Part shown: piece after piece, positions 32,570 through 42,870 of the stretch | How positions within the stretch are numbered: the stretch's first letter is position 1 | How the letters are laid out: each line of letters begins with the position of its first letter | Origin: Taiwanofungus camphoratus | Taxonomy: Eukaryota; Basidiomycota; Agaricomycetes; Polyporales; Taiwanofungaceae | DNA length: 64,000 nt | NCBI GenBank assembly: GCA_003999685.1 | Contig: CP021228.1 | Location: 1 to 64,000 of the forward strand | Direction of reading: 5' to 3' | Notes under the pieces: generated by a model | Databases searched by the model: none | What the model was told of the DNA's origin: nothing | What the model saw: the letters and a program-made list of their open reading frames with translations, nothing else | Translations under genes and position numbers: made by a program

Positions 32570-34143
32570 ATGGCGGCCTCTCACTATACACGCATCATAC
32601 TGGCAGAAAGACCGACTGGCCAAGTTAGTCCCGCCAACTTCCGCCGCGAAGTGGTCCCTTTTGATCTCAAGCCCAGCAATGATCAAGTTCTCGTTCGTGT
32701 CCAATACTTGTCAGTAGATCCCGCCATGCGTCTGTGGTTGAGTGAGTCGTCCCCAGCGCACATGCCGCCAGTACAGATCGGCGCTGTCATGAAAGCGTAT
32801 GGCGTGGGCGTCGTGGTTGAAGCCGGTCAAGGCAGCGCATTTGCGAAGGGCGATCTCGTCAGCGGCATGTTCGGTGATTGAACATAGCTTTTTAAACGTC
32901 TTGTGTACCTGATGGTCTTACGACACAAACTGGTGTAGGTTGGGCGGAGTACGTCGTACGGGGTGGCACAGAAGTCACAAAGGTTGAGTAAGTCGAGTAA
33001 TTGTACCCGGGAAAACGTTTCGAATATCCTTTGCATCTTCGCAGCGTTCCTGAAGGCGCGGAACTGCTTGATTTTCTTGGCCCGTTGAGCTTGACAGGTG
33101 ACCACAAAAGATATTGACTATCAGTCAACTACGTTCTGACGAATATGACAGGACTCACAGCTTATGTGGTGTGTGTGTGGAGTTTTCAAGTGTAGAACGA
33201 AGAGCCTGAAGATACCTATATCTATGACAGGGTCTCGAGGTTGTGGCCAAAGTACAAGCGGGTGAGAAACTCGTCGTGTCAGGCGCCGCAGGTGCAGTCG
33301 GTTCTTTGGTATGTCAAATCGGGAAGGAAAAGGGCGCCAAAGTGTACGCCATCGCTGGCTCCGCGGAGAAGTGTGCGTGGCTCGAGCAGGACGTGGGAGT
33401 CGACAAGGCGCTCAACTACAAGAGCCCGACGTTCCATGACGACTTTGCAAACGCTGTGGGCAGTTTCGACCTGTTCTTCGACAATGTCGGTGGAGAACTC
33501 CTGGACTACTTGTTGACCAGGATGAATTTGCACGCACGGGTCATCATATGTGGTATGATCTTGATTCGCTCTCGCGATGCGCGATGTAATCTCAGTCATC
33601 GCCTTCATTGCAGGTCACATCTCAGACTACAGTCAGCCAGGAAACACCTGCTTCTCTCTCTGCGCTGACACGTCTTTGCACACTCTGTAGATGTGGCCAA
33701 ACCCAAAGGTCTGACCGAATATGCGAACATTCTCTCGAGTCAAGCAACTGTGCAAGGATTCACTGTGTGGGTCATGTCATGTTTATTCAAGGGTGTCTGA
33801 CTTACACAGTCCGCATGGCTGAATGTCCGTTGCTCTTTTCTGGCTATGCATCCAATCGGTCCACAGGATGAGTTATCTCGAGAGCTTTCCTGCCGGCCGG
33901 AAGTACTTCGCTGAGCGTCTCAAATCCGGCACTTTAAAACGAAAATTCCATGTCATCGAGGGCCTGGAAGAAGCACCCAAGGCACTGGCCATGCTGTTCA
34001 GCGGGCAGAACAATGGAAAATTGTAAGTCAGTTGCGCTAACATCCTTTTCCGCTTTGTTTCTGTGTATAGCTCGATTGGCAGATACCCGGCCTTAGCTTA
34101 TTGTGTTGTTTTTCTTGACAGGGTGCTCAAGGTGACGGGATGA
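32570..34143 (+). CDS. NAD(P)H-dependent medium-chain reductase (leukotriene B4 dehydrogenase/PTGR-like)
   Basis: Soluble zinc-independent oxidoreductase of the MDR superfamily that reduces activated double bonds of enones or alkenals. Exon 1 (32570-32873) starts MAASHYTRIILAERPTG and includes VQYLSVDPAMRLWLSE, typical of the PTGR/double-bond reductase branch. Later short exons give GWAEYVVRGG, VPEGAELLDFLGPLSLTG, LTAYV and GLEVVAKVQAGEKLVVSGAAGAVGS, the last being the AxxGxxG nucleotide-binding loop. FDLFFDNVGGELLDYLL and RVIICGHISDYSQ follow. The C-terminal part has LESFPAGRKYFAERLKSG, GLEEAPKALAMLFSGQNNGK, and VLKVTG with stop at 34141-34143. Seven or more introns of about 50-90 nt. Expected length about 340 aa. 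All key motifs are intact. Confidence 0.88.
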
Positions 34144-35128
34144 TCAAGGGCATTCGGAAAGATACCAAGTAAGGTCTGTTGCTTATAAGGTGTATTAGAG
34201 ATTCCGCGATCAACTACATTGCGAGTTCGAATAGCTGTAAGGGAATGATATGTATGAATGTTGTGTACACATAGTATTACAAATGGGTTGGTTACTAAGG
34301 GAGCAGTGCAGTGTTGTAGGCTGAGGGTAAAAAGTTTCCCTGTCTTGACAAAGCTGTCTTTGCTATAGCGATTGAAGGTATCACAGCTCTTAGACCATTT
34401 TCCGACTTGCCCAGTGACAATGTTTGGCTTACATCACGGTCCAGGAGTCCATTGGAGGTATGGTCTTAAACAATAATGTCATTGGTGCTGTCTCTAACTG
34501 GGAGAACAAATTGCAAGCTCCACGCATTCCAACTTGGATGTTGATGGGAAAAGACCGCTTGAATTTAGTATCGCCACCGGACATACCTGGTCTGCGCCGC
34601 TAATCTCCATTATGAGGATCGCGGGCTACTACTACGCGGCAAGATACGCGCTGCCAAAGTTCCTCTGACGGTCAAGACTCGTCAGTACGTCCCGGAACGC
34701 ACCCGCTGAGACCCTCAAGCTTCGCGCTCGACGAGATTGTCCTCTGCGAATGCTCAAGCACTCAAGCTTAAAGCTCGGCGGAGCAGACATTAGCGGACAG
34801 TTATAGAGCACTCATTACACTGTACATACATGATCCAAGCAATCGCGCGACAGCAGATGTGACTGGACCAAAGATGCGCGAACACGACATTTACAGCAAG
34901 AAGCATAGTGATAGATCAAGCTAAGCGACATGTAACGGTATCGGCAACGAACCAAGGACATGGAACACCGAGAGCAACAGCGACAGCGATGAAAGCGACA
35001 ATGTGGTATGTGGGCAAGACGGGACGAACGACAGCCCTACCGAGTAATGCGATATGACGATTCCGAATGCACACGTTCTACGCCTTGTAGAGTGCCCGCG
35101 GCGTGTTCAAAGTTGCCTGCTCGGTTCC
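34144..35128. other. Intergenic region, no gene recognised
   Basis: About 1 kb. No convincing frame; downstream exons of the coiled-coil gene could extend into its right part. Confidence 0.4.
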
Positions 35129-36082
35129 TCAGACTGAACACAAGTGAGCATGAGACAGGCAAGAGGGACGACCATACGAGGCACTCACCGCAGTAGTCTC
35201 CAAGTGCATCTGCCTCCTAAGTTCAAGCTCAAGTGCGTTGTTTTGCCTCTCCATTTCGGTCAACCTCTCTGCCTCGTCCCTGCGTCTCTGCGCCTCATCC
35301 CAGTGTCTCTCTGCCTCATCCCTGCGTCTCTCTGCCTCCTCCCTCGCGGTGTCTATGGAGAGCATTCGCTTTCTCTCAGCGACACCATCTTCAACCCTTT
35401 GTAACTTGGCCTCGAACTTTGGTCTGAAGCTTTGCGCTTGCTTCGTCATGTCCGGCGCTCTCATCACACGGATGAACCTGCCAAACTCTCCGGCCCTCCG
35501 TGTGTCCCTAGCTTCCATCTGCTGCATCACATTGTCTCCGGCAATCAGACGGAACGCCAGTCCTGCAAACCAGTAGCATTGTCTTGTGGACAATTGGTAC
35601 ACTGGATATTCCTGTTTTAGAACCAAGCAGGCCGCAATGACCGAAGTAATAGTCACAGTCTCCGTCAAGATGTGGGGTGCAATCTTCTGGGAGTCTCTCG
35701 TCGCTGTGCTGATGTCCTCCGAAGTGTAGATCGTGATGGGATCATGTGCAAGAAGACCAGGGGAAGATGAGCTGCTGGTCAGGGACACACTTGACGAGTT
35801 CGCCGAAGGACCATCAGTGGGCATGATGGTGCATTCGATCCGCAGAACACCAATGATCCTCCCCTGGTAGCTGACTTGTGCGACAACGAATTCATGATTC
35901 GGCAGAGACCTGAGCTTCCAAAGTGTGATCTCAGAGATCACACAGTCATAAAGCCTGGGGTCCCCGCTGACATACAGCTGCTCGAGTGTAACGATAGAGT
36001 ATGGCTTATTGCCACGACGAGGATTTTCGTCACGCGGTTCGAAGAGACGTTTGAGATGTACGGTGTCGTCAAAGGCAGACAT
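35129..36082 (-). CDS. Coiled-coil protein of unknown function
   Basis: A long frame on the - strand. I prefer the start at 36082 (MSAFDDTVHLKRLFEP) over an in-frame ATG 25 codons upstream. The first 230 residues look globular: LYDCVISEITLWKL, FVVAQVSYQGRIIGVLRIECT, a Ser-rich linker (ANSSSVSLTSSSSSPG), then QYPVYQL-like and CYWFAGLAF stretches. The C-terminal 90 residues form a charged coiled coil with repeated RRDEAER units. A strong splice donor (GTGAGT) lies in the codons just after LETTA, so the real gene probably splices to a further 3' exon and the stop used here may not be real. The family is unknown to me; it resembles basidiomycete-specific expanded hypothetical proteins. Confidence 0.6.
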   Translation of the reverse strand: MSAFDDTVHLKRLFEPRDENPRRGNKPYSIVTLEQLYVSGDPRLYDCVISEITLWKLRSLPNHEFVVAQVSYQGRIIGVLRIECTIMPTDGPSANSSSVSLTSSSSSPGLLAHDPITIYTSEDISTATRDSQKIAPHILTETVTITSVIAACLVLKQEYPVYQLSTRQCYWFAGLAFRLIAGDNVMQQMEARDTRRAGEFGRFIRVMRAPDMTKQAQSFRPKFEAKLQRVEDGVAERKRMLSIDTAREEAERRRDEAERHWDEAQRRRDEAERLTEMERQNNALELELRRQMHLETTAVSASYGRPSCLSHAHLCSV

Positions 36083-36536
36083 GAACGGTAGTCGTAGTCG
36101 TATATGGAGGCCAGAGAAGGGTGAACAGCCAAAAAGGTGTTTGAAGCGCATTTTCAATGGGCGGTATGAGGGTAGATATGCACCAGCTTAAACGCACAAG
36201 GGTCGTGTCATCTCGAGCATAGCTGCACAGACAATTGAACGAGGAAGGGTGGCCACATGCAATTCTCGTGTTTTCGGAGATCTCCGAGAAGCAGATATCA
36301 CGACTAGTGTTGTTGGCAAAACATCGGCTTCGAGTAAACATTGTCACGTGATGGACATAATGAGGGGGCAGCACATCCCACAGGATGTAGATGACCTGTA
36401 GTGACTGCTTCACTCTTTGCTGTCTTCGACACTGGGAGAATATCTGCAATGCCTGCTCAACGGTTTGAAAAAAAAGCATAAGCTATCTCAATCTGTGTGA
36501 GTTTTGGGACCTGTTGTCTCTATCTCATCTTCCTGC

Positions 36537-36978
36537 ATGAACAAGGTGAACTGCAAAGTTGTATATGGTGTGAAGGCAATTGCATTTGAGAAGCAGAGGG
36601 CAGAGGAGAGAAATGCATTGAGGGTCTCAGGTAAGTTTGTCTTTGCAACTTCTACTCTACTTTAATGATTACCTACATATAAGACTTAGTGATGAATTCC
36701 TTTGTGTTCTCTTAGACATCCAGGGTGAGAAGCCTTTCAGTGAGCCTTAAATGGCCAATGTAGAAATTAGAGAGGATGATGGGGTGAATGACATGGAATG
36801 GAAGTCACTCTTGGATAATTTACAAGAAGACACAGCATTTATGCATGCTATACAAGATATTGTGGGCTCAAAGTAAGTGCTTTGTGCTTCTGAGATTTGC
36901 TTAGTTACTAAACTGATTATTTTACAAGGTGGAAACCACATTGGTATAAGGACAATTGGACTTGGCATCAGCAGCATC
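36537..36978 (+). pseudogene. KDZ transposase-associated (CxC1-like) gene, 5' part, interrupted
   Basis: Exon-like segments MNKVNCKVVYGVKAIAFEKQ (from 36537), an intervening intron-like stretch, a segment from about 36720, then MEWKSLLDNLQEDTAFMHAI, and after a GTAAGT..CAAG intron WKPHWYKDNWTWHQQH. An in-frame stop lies just before the ATG at 36751, so the gene is probably degenerate. A gypsy element is inserted at 36979 and the same reading frame resumes after it at 45017. Assignment to the cysteine-cluster family linked to Kyakuja-Dileera-Zisupton transposons rests on general resemblance, mainly in the part at 46955. Confidence 0.5.
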
Positions 36979-37469
36979 TGAAACAATTTCTATTTCTTAT
37001 CATTACCACGGTCATTGCTTATTCATAGACTATTACTGTACGGGCTCCGGATCGGCCCCGCTTACGCATAGGACTCTGACTCATATCCGGGCCGCTTACC
37101 ACATTCCTCATCACACATACGTATTGCTAATACGCCCGGATCGTACCACTTTCTATTCATCTATAGTCGTACCACATTTCGGACCTCCTGCCCTAGAGTA
37201 GTTCTTGGTCCGTGCTCACAATACGTACTTGTATATATAGCATGTACTTAGCTTAGGTCGGGCCTTAAGTCTGATCTTGTTACTATTAGTCTTGTTACTA
37301 TTATATTCGTGTCTTGTATCCTCTCGCTCATATCTGAGTGATACTCGCTCGAGTCTATCGACTTCACGACACTCGGTCTATATCGACCATAAGACCTCAC
37401 CACCTTCTATCGTGGTCAGGCCCTCACGTGTGAGGCAACATATAGGATCCAAGATACCAATTTGTATCA
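36979..37469 (+). repeat. 5' LTR of gypsy element 2
   Basis: Starts TGAAACAATTTC, ends TTTGTATCA. TATATATAG at 37231-37240 is the likely TATA box; the predicted RNA start is about 30-35 bp downstream, near 37266. Confidence 0.93.
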
Positions 37470-37470
37470 A

Positions 37471-37483
37471 AAGATCAGACTTA
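37471..37483 (+). promoter_or_regulatory. Primer-binding site, Tf1-like self-priming
   Basis: The 13 nt two bases after the LTR (AAGATCAGACTTA) are the exact reverse complement of 37266-37278 in the LTR, where the element's own RNA is predicted to start. No tRNA 3' end is evident. This matches the self-priming known for the Tf1/sushi group, in which the RNA 5' end folds back on the PBS. Confidence 0.7.
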
Positions 37484-37616
37484 CGCTAAGCCGCCCCTAG
37501 TACCATCTAGCGGGCATACATCCATTACCACGTCTTACCTCAGGACCGTCGATCCTGACTATTGGGGGTTACCTACACGAGGAGAGGAACCACTTCTCTA
37601 CGACATCGAACAACGA

Positions 37617-38945
37617 GTGTTCGTAGACGCGAACCGGAATCCAATCTATCCGAGTTCACCGCTTACCTGGGTTAGAACAACATCCAGACGACCTATCCAA
37701 CAAGCACAGGCCAACCTCGCTACTTACTTCCGGCGAAACCCTGTCGACGAAGGAAAAGATATCGCCATCTTATTCACGGGAGGATCGCAGGAAGCCACAC
37801 CTATCGAAACCATCCCTGAAGACTCGTTCACCACCTCCACTTCACGAACCCCTACTCCCACTCCATCCTCTTCTACATCCGCTCCTATAATATCCGCACC
37901 CACACCTCGACGAGTCACAATGGCCACAATTGGGAACATGACCCAGCAGCAGCTGGAGGCACTCATCGCTCGCCTCCAGACCCAACAGCAAGGGGCTCGA
38001 GCCCTCAAGCTCAACATTCCTGCACCGGATCCATTCACCGGGCAAGGAGAAGATCTGGATCGATTTATCCAGCGGGTGGAACACTATTTCACCGCCACAA
38101 ATAACACCAACCTCAGCGATGACGCAAAGATCGCATTCGCGGTCGCCCTCATGAAGGGAGGGCAGGACGCCCGCATATGGCGTGACACGTTCTACGAACG
38201 AGCAGCGGGGGGTCAAGCACCTTACAGGACATGGGACCTGTTCAAGGGATCTCTCAAGTTGGCATTCCCTGAACATGAGGGAGTGCAGCGAGCACACCAG
38301 GTGCTCATGGAGTTGCCAGCCAAGCAGCTCAACAAGAAAACGAGGGCCACTACCAAGATGTATGTGGAGAGATTCCGACTTCTGGCCGAAAAGGCGAAGT
38401 TGAAGGACGCCATCATCGATGCGAACGGACACCGCACCAAAAATGATTACCCAACCCTCAGGGCGATATTCATTAAAGGGCTGGATCGCCAGATCTATGC
38501 CACCTTAGCCGGAAGGGCCACATCCGAGAGGCCGGACACCATGGAAAAATGGTACAGGGACGTCCTATCCTTGGACGCAATCTACAGGGGGATCGACCAG
38601 ATCTCCAACGTCACCACTTCGGTCGATTATGGGGAACCCATGGACGTGGACGCAGCTGTCACGTGCCCCGCACGCACCTCTTCATCCACCTCTAACAAGA
38701 GGCAATGGACGGATGGTTGCTCCTTGAACGAAAGCGAAAGGAAATATCACCGCAACAACAACCTATGCTTCTATTGCCATAATAGGGGACATTCGGCACG
38801 AGACTGTCGCAAGAAGGCGGCAGGGACGAAGAACACGTCCAAGGTGCAAGACACGCGCCCCACGGATTATCGCTCTTACATCAAGAGCCTATTGGCTGAC
38901 GAGAAAAGAGAGGTCATGGAAGAATTGGCCACGGGGGATTTTTAA
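37617..38945 (+). CDS. gag of gypsy element 2
   Basis: 442 aa. A Thr/Ser/Pro-rich N-terminal stretch is followed by MATIGNMTQQQLEALIARLQ, then a retrotransposon gag domain (LNIPAPDPFTGQGEDLDRFI to about residue 320) and one CCHC knuckle (CFYCHNRGHSARDC). It is nearly identical to the gag of element 3, which suggests a very recent common source or gene conversion. Confidence 0.93.
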   Translation: MFVDANRNPIYPSSPLTWVRTTSRRPIQQAQANLATYFRRNPVDEGKDIAILFTGGSQEATPIETIPEDSFTTSTSRTPTPTPSSSTSAPIISAPTPRRVTMATIGNMTQQQLEALIARLQTQQQGARALKLNIPAPDPFTGQGEDLDRFIQRVEHYFTATNNTNLSDDAKIAFAVALMKGGQDARIWRDTFYERAAGGQAPYRTWDLFKGSLKLAFPEHEGVQRAHQVLMELPAKQLNKKTRATTKMYVERFRLLAEKAKLKDAIIDANGHRTKNDYPTLRAIFIKGLDRQIYATLAGRATSERPDTMEKWYRDVLSLDAIYRGIDQISNVTTSVDYGEPMDVDAAVTCPARTSSSTSNKRQWTDGCSLNESERKYHRNNNLCFYCHNRGHSARDCRKKAAGTKNTSKVQDTRPTDYRSYIKSLLADEKREVMEELATGDF

Positions 38946-39046
38946 AGGGGCAGGGTGAGTCGACGCAACCACTGCCCATCTCAGTTTCACTGTCCCGTGT
39001 TGTACTAGTAGTTCGGAATGAAAGGGCCTTACACATTCCGATTACT

Positions 39047-42000
39047 GTGGGACGAAAAGACGTCGAAGCGCGCGCCTTCATCGATAGCGGCGCCTCTGGG
39101 ATATTCATACATCCCAAATTTGTTAAGGAACACAATATCCGCACTGAGGCCTTACCTCGCCCAATGCCTGTGTTCAATGTGGACGGAACGGCTAACAAGC
39201 AAGCTGTCATCACAAAGAGGGCCCTTCTTTCGTACAAAATAGGAGGAGAACCCCGATTCGTTAAAGCCTATGTGGCCAGCATAGGAAAGGAAGATGTTAT
39301 CTTCGGGCATACCTGGCTCAAACTGGAAAACCCGGATATCGATTGGAAGACGGGACGGGTGGAGCTTAAACACCGCATGACATTGGAAGAATCTAGGGAA
39401 TGGAAGAAAAACCTATTGGAGACCAGAGCCAAACGACTGGAAATCAAGAGGTTAACGGCAGAATCCCTTTCTAGAGACATCATTAAAGCCCGCCAACCCT
39501 CCATCGAAGAAATCGAGGACGAAGGGGACGGAGAAGTCATGGACACCATGTCCCCAATCCTACCAACGGTAGAAACCCCTCCTCAAACGACATACCGAGA
39601 CTCGCTAGTCTCAACCCCGGAAGAAAACTCGATAAACGGCATCACGCTCGAACAGGCCATGGAAACAATTGACGACGATGAGCTGGTTATAGCGTTCATC
39701 GAAGGAGACGACTGGATCACAACATACGGACGAAATTCACACCCTGCGTATCGAGACACCCCGCTCACGGAAAAGATATACCCTCTCGACGGAACGTATC
39801 GACGCCTCGAAAACGGTCTTATCTGGCAGGTCAAGCACGACATCGGTCGACTCACTACGGCTACGGAACTCGCTATCAAGGAACACGCTAAGAAAGAGGA
39901 GAAGCCGGTTACGGAACTCGTTCCAGAGTACCTCCATGACCTTCTCCCGGTGTTCGACAAACAAGCGGCAGCCCGACTCCCTAAGCATACAGAACACGAC
40001 CACGAGATCAACTTGAAGGAAGATTTCAAGGAATTCAAGCAGTCCACTTATTCGCTCAACAGAGAGGAGCGAGAGGAGCTGGACAAGTTCTTGGAAGAAA
40101 ACCTCCAAAAAGGGTACATTCGTCCGTCGAAATCACCATTGGCCAGTCCGTTCTTCTTTGTAGAAAAGAAAGATGGGGGATATCGACCTTGCCAGGATTA
40201 TCGGGAACTCAACGAGGGAACTATCAAGGACCATTATCCACTCCCTCTTATATCTGAACTCCTGGAACGGCTGAACAAGGCGACCATCTTCATCAAGATG
40301 GATCTCAGGCAAGGGTACAACAATATACGGATCCGAGAAGGAGACGAGTGGAAGGCGGCTTTCGGCGTTCCGGCAGCTGGGGAAGGACCTCCTTCGTTCT
40401 ACGAACCCCTGGTAATGTTCTTCGGGATGGGCAACTCACCGGCGACATTCCAATGGATGATGAACACGGTCTTCGCAGACATGCTCAAGGAAGGATGGTT
40501 GGCAATCTACATAGACGACATCCTTATCTACTCGACGGACCCCGAGGAGCATAAGAAGCGAACATGGCGAGTTATTGAGCGACTTCGAGATAACGACCTA
40601 TACCTCAAACCGGAGAAGTGCAAATTCGACGTACAGGAAGTCGAATTCCTGGGCATGATCATTAGACCCGGACAACTCACCATGGACCCGGTCAAGGTAG
40701 CAGGCATCAAAGATTGGCCGATACCCAAAAACCTCAGGGAGGTTAGGTCGTTCGTCGGATTCGGAAACTTCTACCGTCGGTTCATACATCGGTTCTCACA
40801 CCTGGCCCAACCACTGGTTTCGCTCACGAGAAAGGACGTCAAATGGCACTGGGACGATGAACAACAGGAAGCTTTTGAGGCACTGAAAAAGGCCTTCCTG
40901 GAACAACCGGTTCTATTAATGCCTGACCCAGAAAAGCCGTTCGCGTTAGAAACCGATGCATCGAAGTTTGCCACGGGCGCTGTCCTAAGACAAAAGGACG
41001 ACAATGGAGATTGGCATCCATGCAGTTATATCTCCCAGAGCATGACACCGGCGGAACGAAACTACGATGTTTACGATCGGGAACTTATGGCGGTCATGAG
41101 GGGGCTCAACGAATGGAGTCACCTCCTCATTGGTAGCCCATATCCAGTCATGATTTACAGCGATCACAAAAATCTGACATACTGGAAAACGGCACGGAAC
41201 CTGAATCGAAGACAAGCACGATGGGCTCTGCGCCTATCAGAATTCGATTACAGGCTGGTTCATGTACCAGGTACACAAATGGTACAAAGTGACGCGCTCT
41301 CTCGACGCCCCGATCACGATGATGGATCATCAGATAACCAAGATGTAACCGTCCTGCCAGACAACGTATGGGCAGCGGCAATCGACACGAGCCTAAGGAC
41401 CTCCATCGCAAAAGCAGGTGTTCACGACCCGGTATACATGGAAGGATTGCATAACGCACAAAACGGTTCAAATGATCACTGGATAGTCCAAGATGGGGAA
41501 CTCCTTTATGATAACCGAGTATACATTCCCCTGGATGAGAACCTCCGACGGCAAACGGTCTCAAATTATCATGACCTTCCGCATGCCGGTCACCCTGGAA
41601 TTCAAAAGACCCTCTCGTCTATTCGACGAGACTACTGGTGGCCCGGAATGGCTGACTTCGTCACCCGATATATCCATGGTTGTGGGACCTGTCAACAAAT
41701 GAAGGTTAACACCCACCCGGACTGTCCCGCCCTCATCCCTATCCGAGCCGCCGCTCACGCTACATCGTTCAGCACTTTCTGTTGCGATTTCATCACGGAT
41801 CTACCCCTTTCCAACGGCTACGATGCTATATTGGTCGTAGTGGACCACGACCTTAGTAAGGGGGTAATTTTCATTCCATGCAACAAAACCATCGACGCAC
41901 AAGGAACGGCGGAGCTTCTTCACAATGAGGTCTACAAATGGTTTGGACTCCCAGACAAAGTGATCAGCGATCGCGGACCGCAGTTCACGTCAAAGGTATT

Positions 42001-42826
42001 CCAGGAGCTGTGCCGCATGACTGGAGTGCAATCCGTCATGAGCACGGCCTTCCACCCTCAGACGGACGGAGAAACGGAACGGGTCAATCAAGAGCTCGAA
42101 GTGTACCTTCGTTGTTTCACAAGTAACAACCCGGACAGGTGGTCTTTCTTACTCAGCACGGCACAATTCGCTCACAACTCCAGGGAACATTCGACGATCA
42201 AGGCGTCACCGTTTAAAGTCATGATGGGCTTCGAACCGCGAGGGATCCCTGTTGTACACAAGGGATCGGACACACCCGGCGCAGCCTATCGCCTAAAGAA
42301 CCTCCAGAAGATAAGAGAACAAGCACACGCGGCAATGGAGCTAGCCCAGGCAGTACTAGCCAAACGAATTAAACCGCGAGGAAAAGGTTTTCGTAAAGGA
42401 CAGCAGGTTTGGCTCGACTCCCGGAACCTAAAGCTGCCATACCCGTCCAGGAAGTTGGCACCCAAGAGAGAGGGACCCTTCGAAATCGTTGAGGTCCTAG
42501 GCCCGGTATCATACAAGCTGAAACTCCCGAAGACATGGCGAGTACATCCCATTTTCCACGCCACCCTTCTATCGCCTTATACGGAGACGGAGATCCATGG
42601 CCAGAACTACACGAGGCCACCACCGGAACTTATCGAAGGCGAAGATAACTACGAAGTCGAAGCCATCATCGGACATCGGGAGAACTTACGGACAAGACGC
42701 CGTGAGTATAGGGTCAGGTGGAAAGGGTATTCCTCGGCAGATGACTCATGGGAACCGGAAGCAAACTTAGCCGGTACTGCGGAGGAGCTCCTGGGAGCAT
42801 ATAAGGAGAAGAAGAACTTGGGCTAA
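39047..42826 (+). CDS. pol polyprotein of gypsy element 2 (protease, RT, RNase H, integrase, chromodomain)
   Basis: 1259 aa. Order: retropepsin (FIDSGASGIFIHP near residue 10); reverse transcriptase with YIDDILIYS (about 485-493); RNase H ([15 protein letters not shown] onward); integrase with an HHCC zinc-binding N-terminus (around HAGHPGIQKT to CGTCQQMK) and a DDE core (DFITDLPLSNGYDAILVVVD, SDRGPQFTS); and a C-terminal chromodomain (YEVEAIIGHRENLR to WKGYSSADDSWEP). Chromodomains in this class are thought to steer integration to heterochromatin. It looks intact in length and motifs. Confidence 0.95.
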   Translation: MGRKDVEARAFIDSGASGIFIHPKFVKEHNIRTEALPRPMPVFNVDGTANKQAVITKRALLSYKIGGEPRFVKAYVASIGKEDVIFGHTWLKLENPDIDWKTGRVELKHRMTLEESREWKKNLLETRAKRLEIKRLTAESLSRDIIKARQPSIEEIEDEGDGEVMDTMSPILPTVETPPQTTYRDSLVSTPEENSINGITLEQAMETIDDDELVIAFIEGDDWITTYGRNSHPAYRDTPLTEKIYPLDGTYRRLENGLIWQVKHDIGRLTTATELAIKEHAKKEEKPVTELVPEYLHDLLPVFDKQAAARLPKHTEHDHEINLKEDFKEFKQSTYSLNREEREELDKFLEENLQKGYIRPSKSPLASPFFFVEKKDGGYRPCQDYRELNEGTIKDHYPLPLISELLERLNKATIFIKMDLRQGYNNIRIREGDEWKAAFGVPAAGEGPPSFYEPLVMFFGMGNSPATFQWMMNTVFADMLKEGWLAIYIDDILIYSTDPEEHKKRTWRVIERLRDNDLYLKPEKCKFDVQEVEFLGMIIRPGQLTMDPVKVAGIKDWPIPKNLREVRSFVGFGNFYRRFIHRFSHLAQPLVSLTRKDVKWHWDDEQQEAFEALKKAFLEQPVLLMPDPEKPFALETDASKFATGAVLRQKDDNGDWHPCSYISQSMTPAERNYDVYDRELMAVMRGLNEWSHLLIGSPYPVMIYSDHKNLTYWKTARNLNRRQARWALRLSEFDYRLVHVPGTQMVQSDALSRRPDHDDGSSDNQDVTVLPDNVWAAAIDTSLRTSIAKAGVHDPVYMEGLHNAQNGSNDHWIVQDGELLYDNRVYIPLDENLRRQTVSNYHDLPHAGHPGIQKTLSSIRRDYWWPGMADFVTRYIHGCGTCQQMKVNTHPDCPALIPIRAAAHATSFSTFCCDFITDLPLSNGYDAILVVVDHDLSKGVIFIPCNKTIDAQGTAELLHNEVYKWFGLPDKVISDRGPQFTSKVFQELCRMTGVQSVMSTAFHPQTDGETERVNQELEVYLRCFTSNNPDRWSFLLSTAQFAHNSREHSTIKASPFKVMMGFEPRGIPVVHKGSDTPGAAYRLKNLQKIREQAHAAMELAQAVLAKRIKPRGKGFRKGQQVWLDSRNLKLPYPSRKLAPKREGPFEIVEVLGPVSYKLKLPKTWRVHPIFHATLLSPYTETEIHGQNYTRPPPELIEGEDNYEVEAIIGHRENLRTRRREYRVRWKGYSSADDSWEPEANLAGTAEELLGAYKEKKNLG

Positions 42827-42870
42827 GACCAGTTCACTCCCTTCAGACGAACTACCACCCGCTCGCAAAC

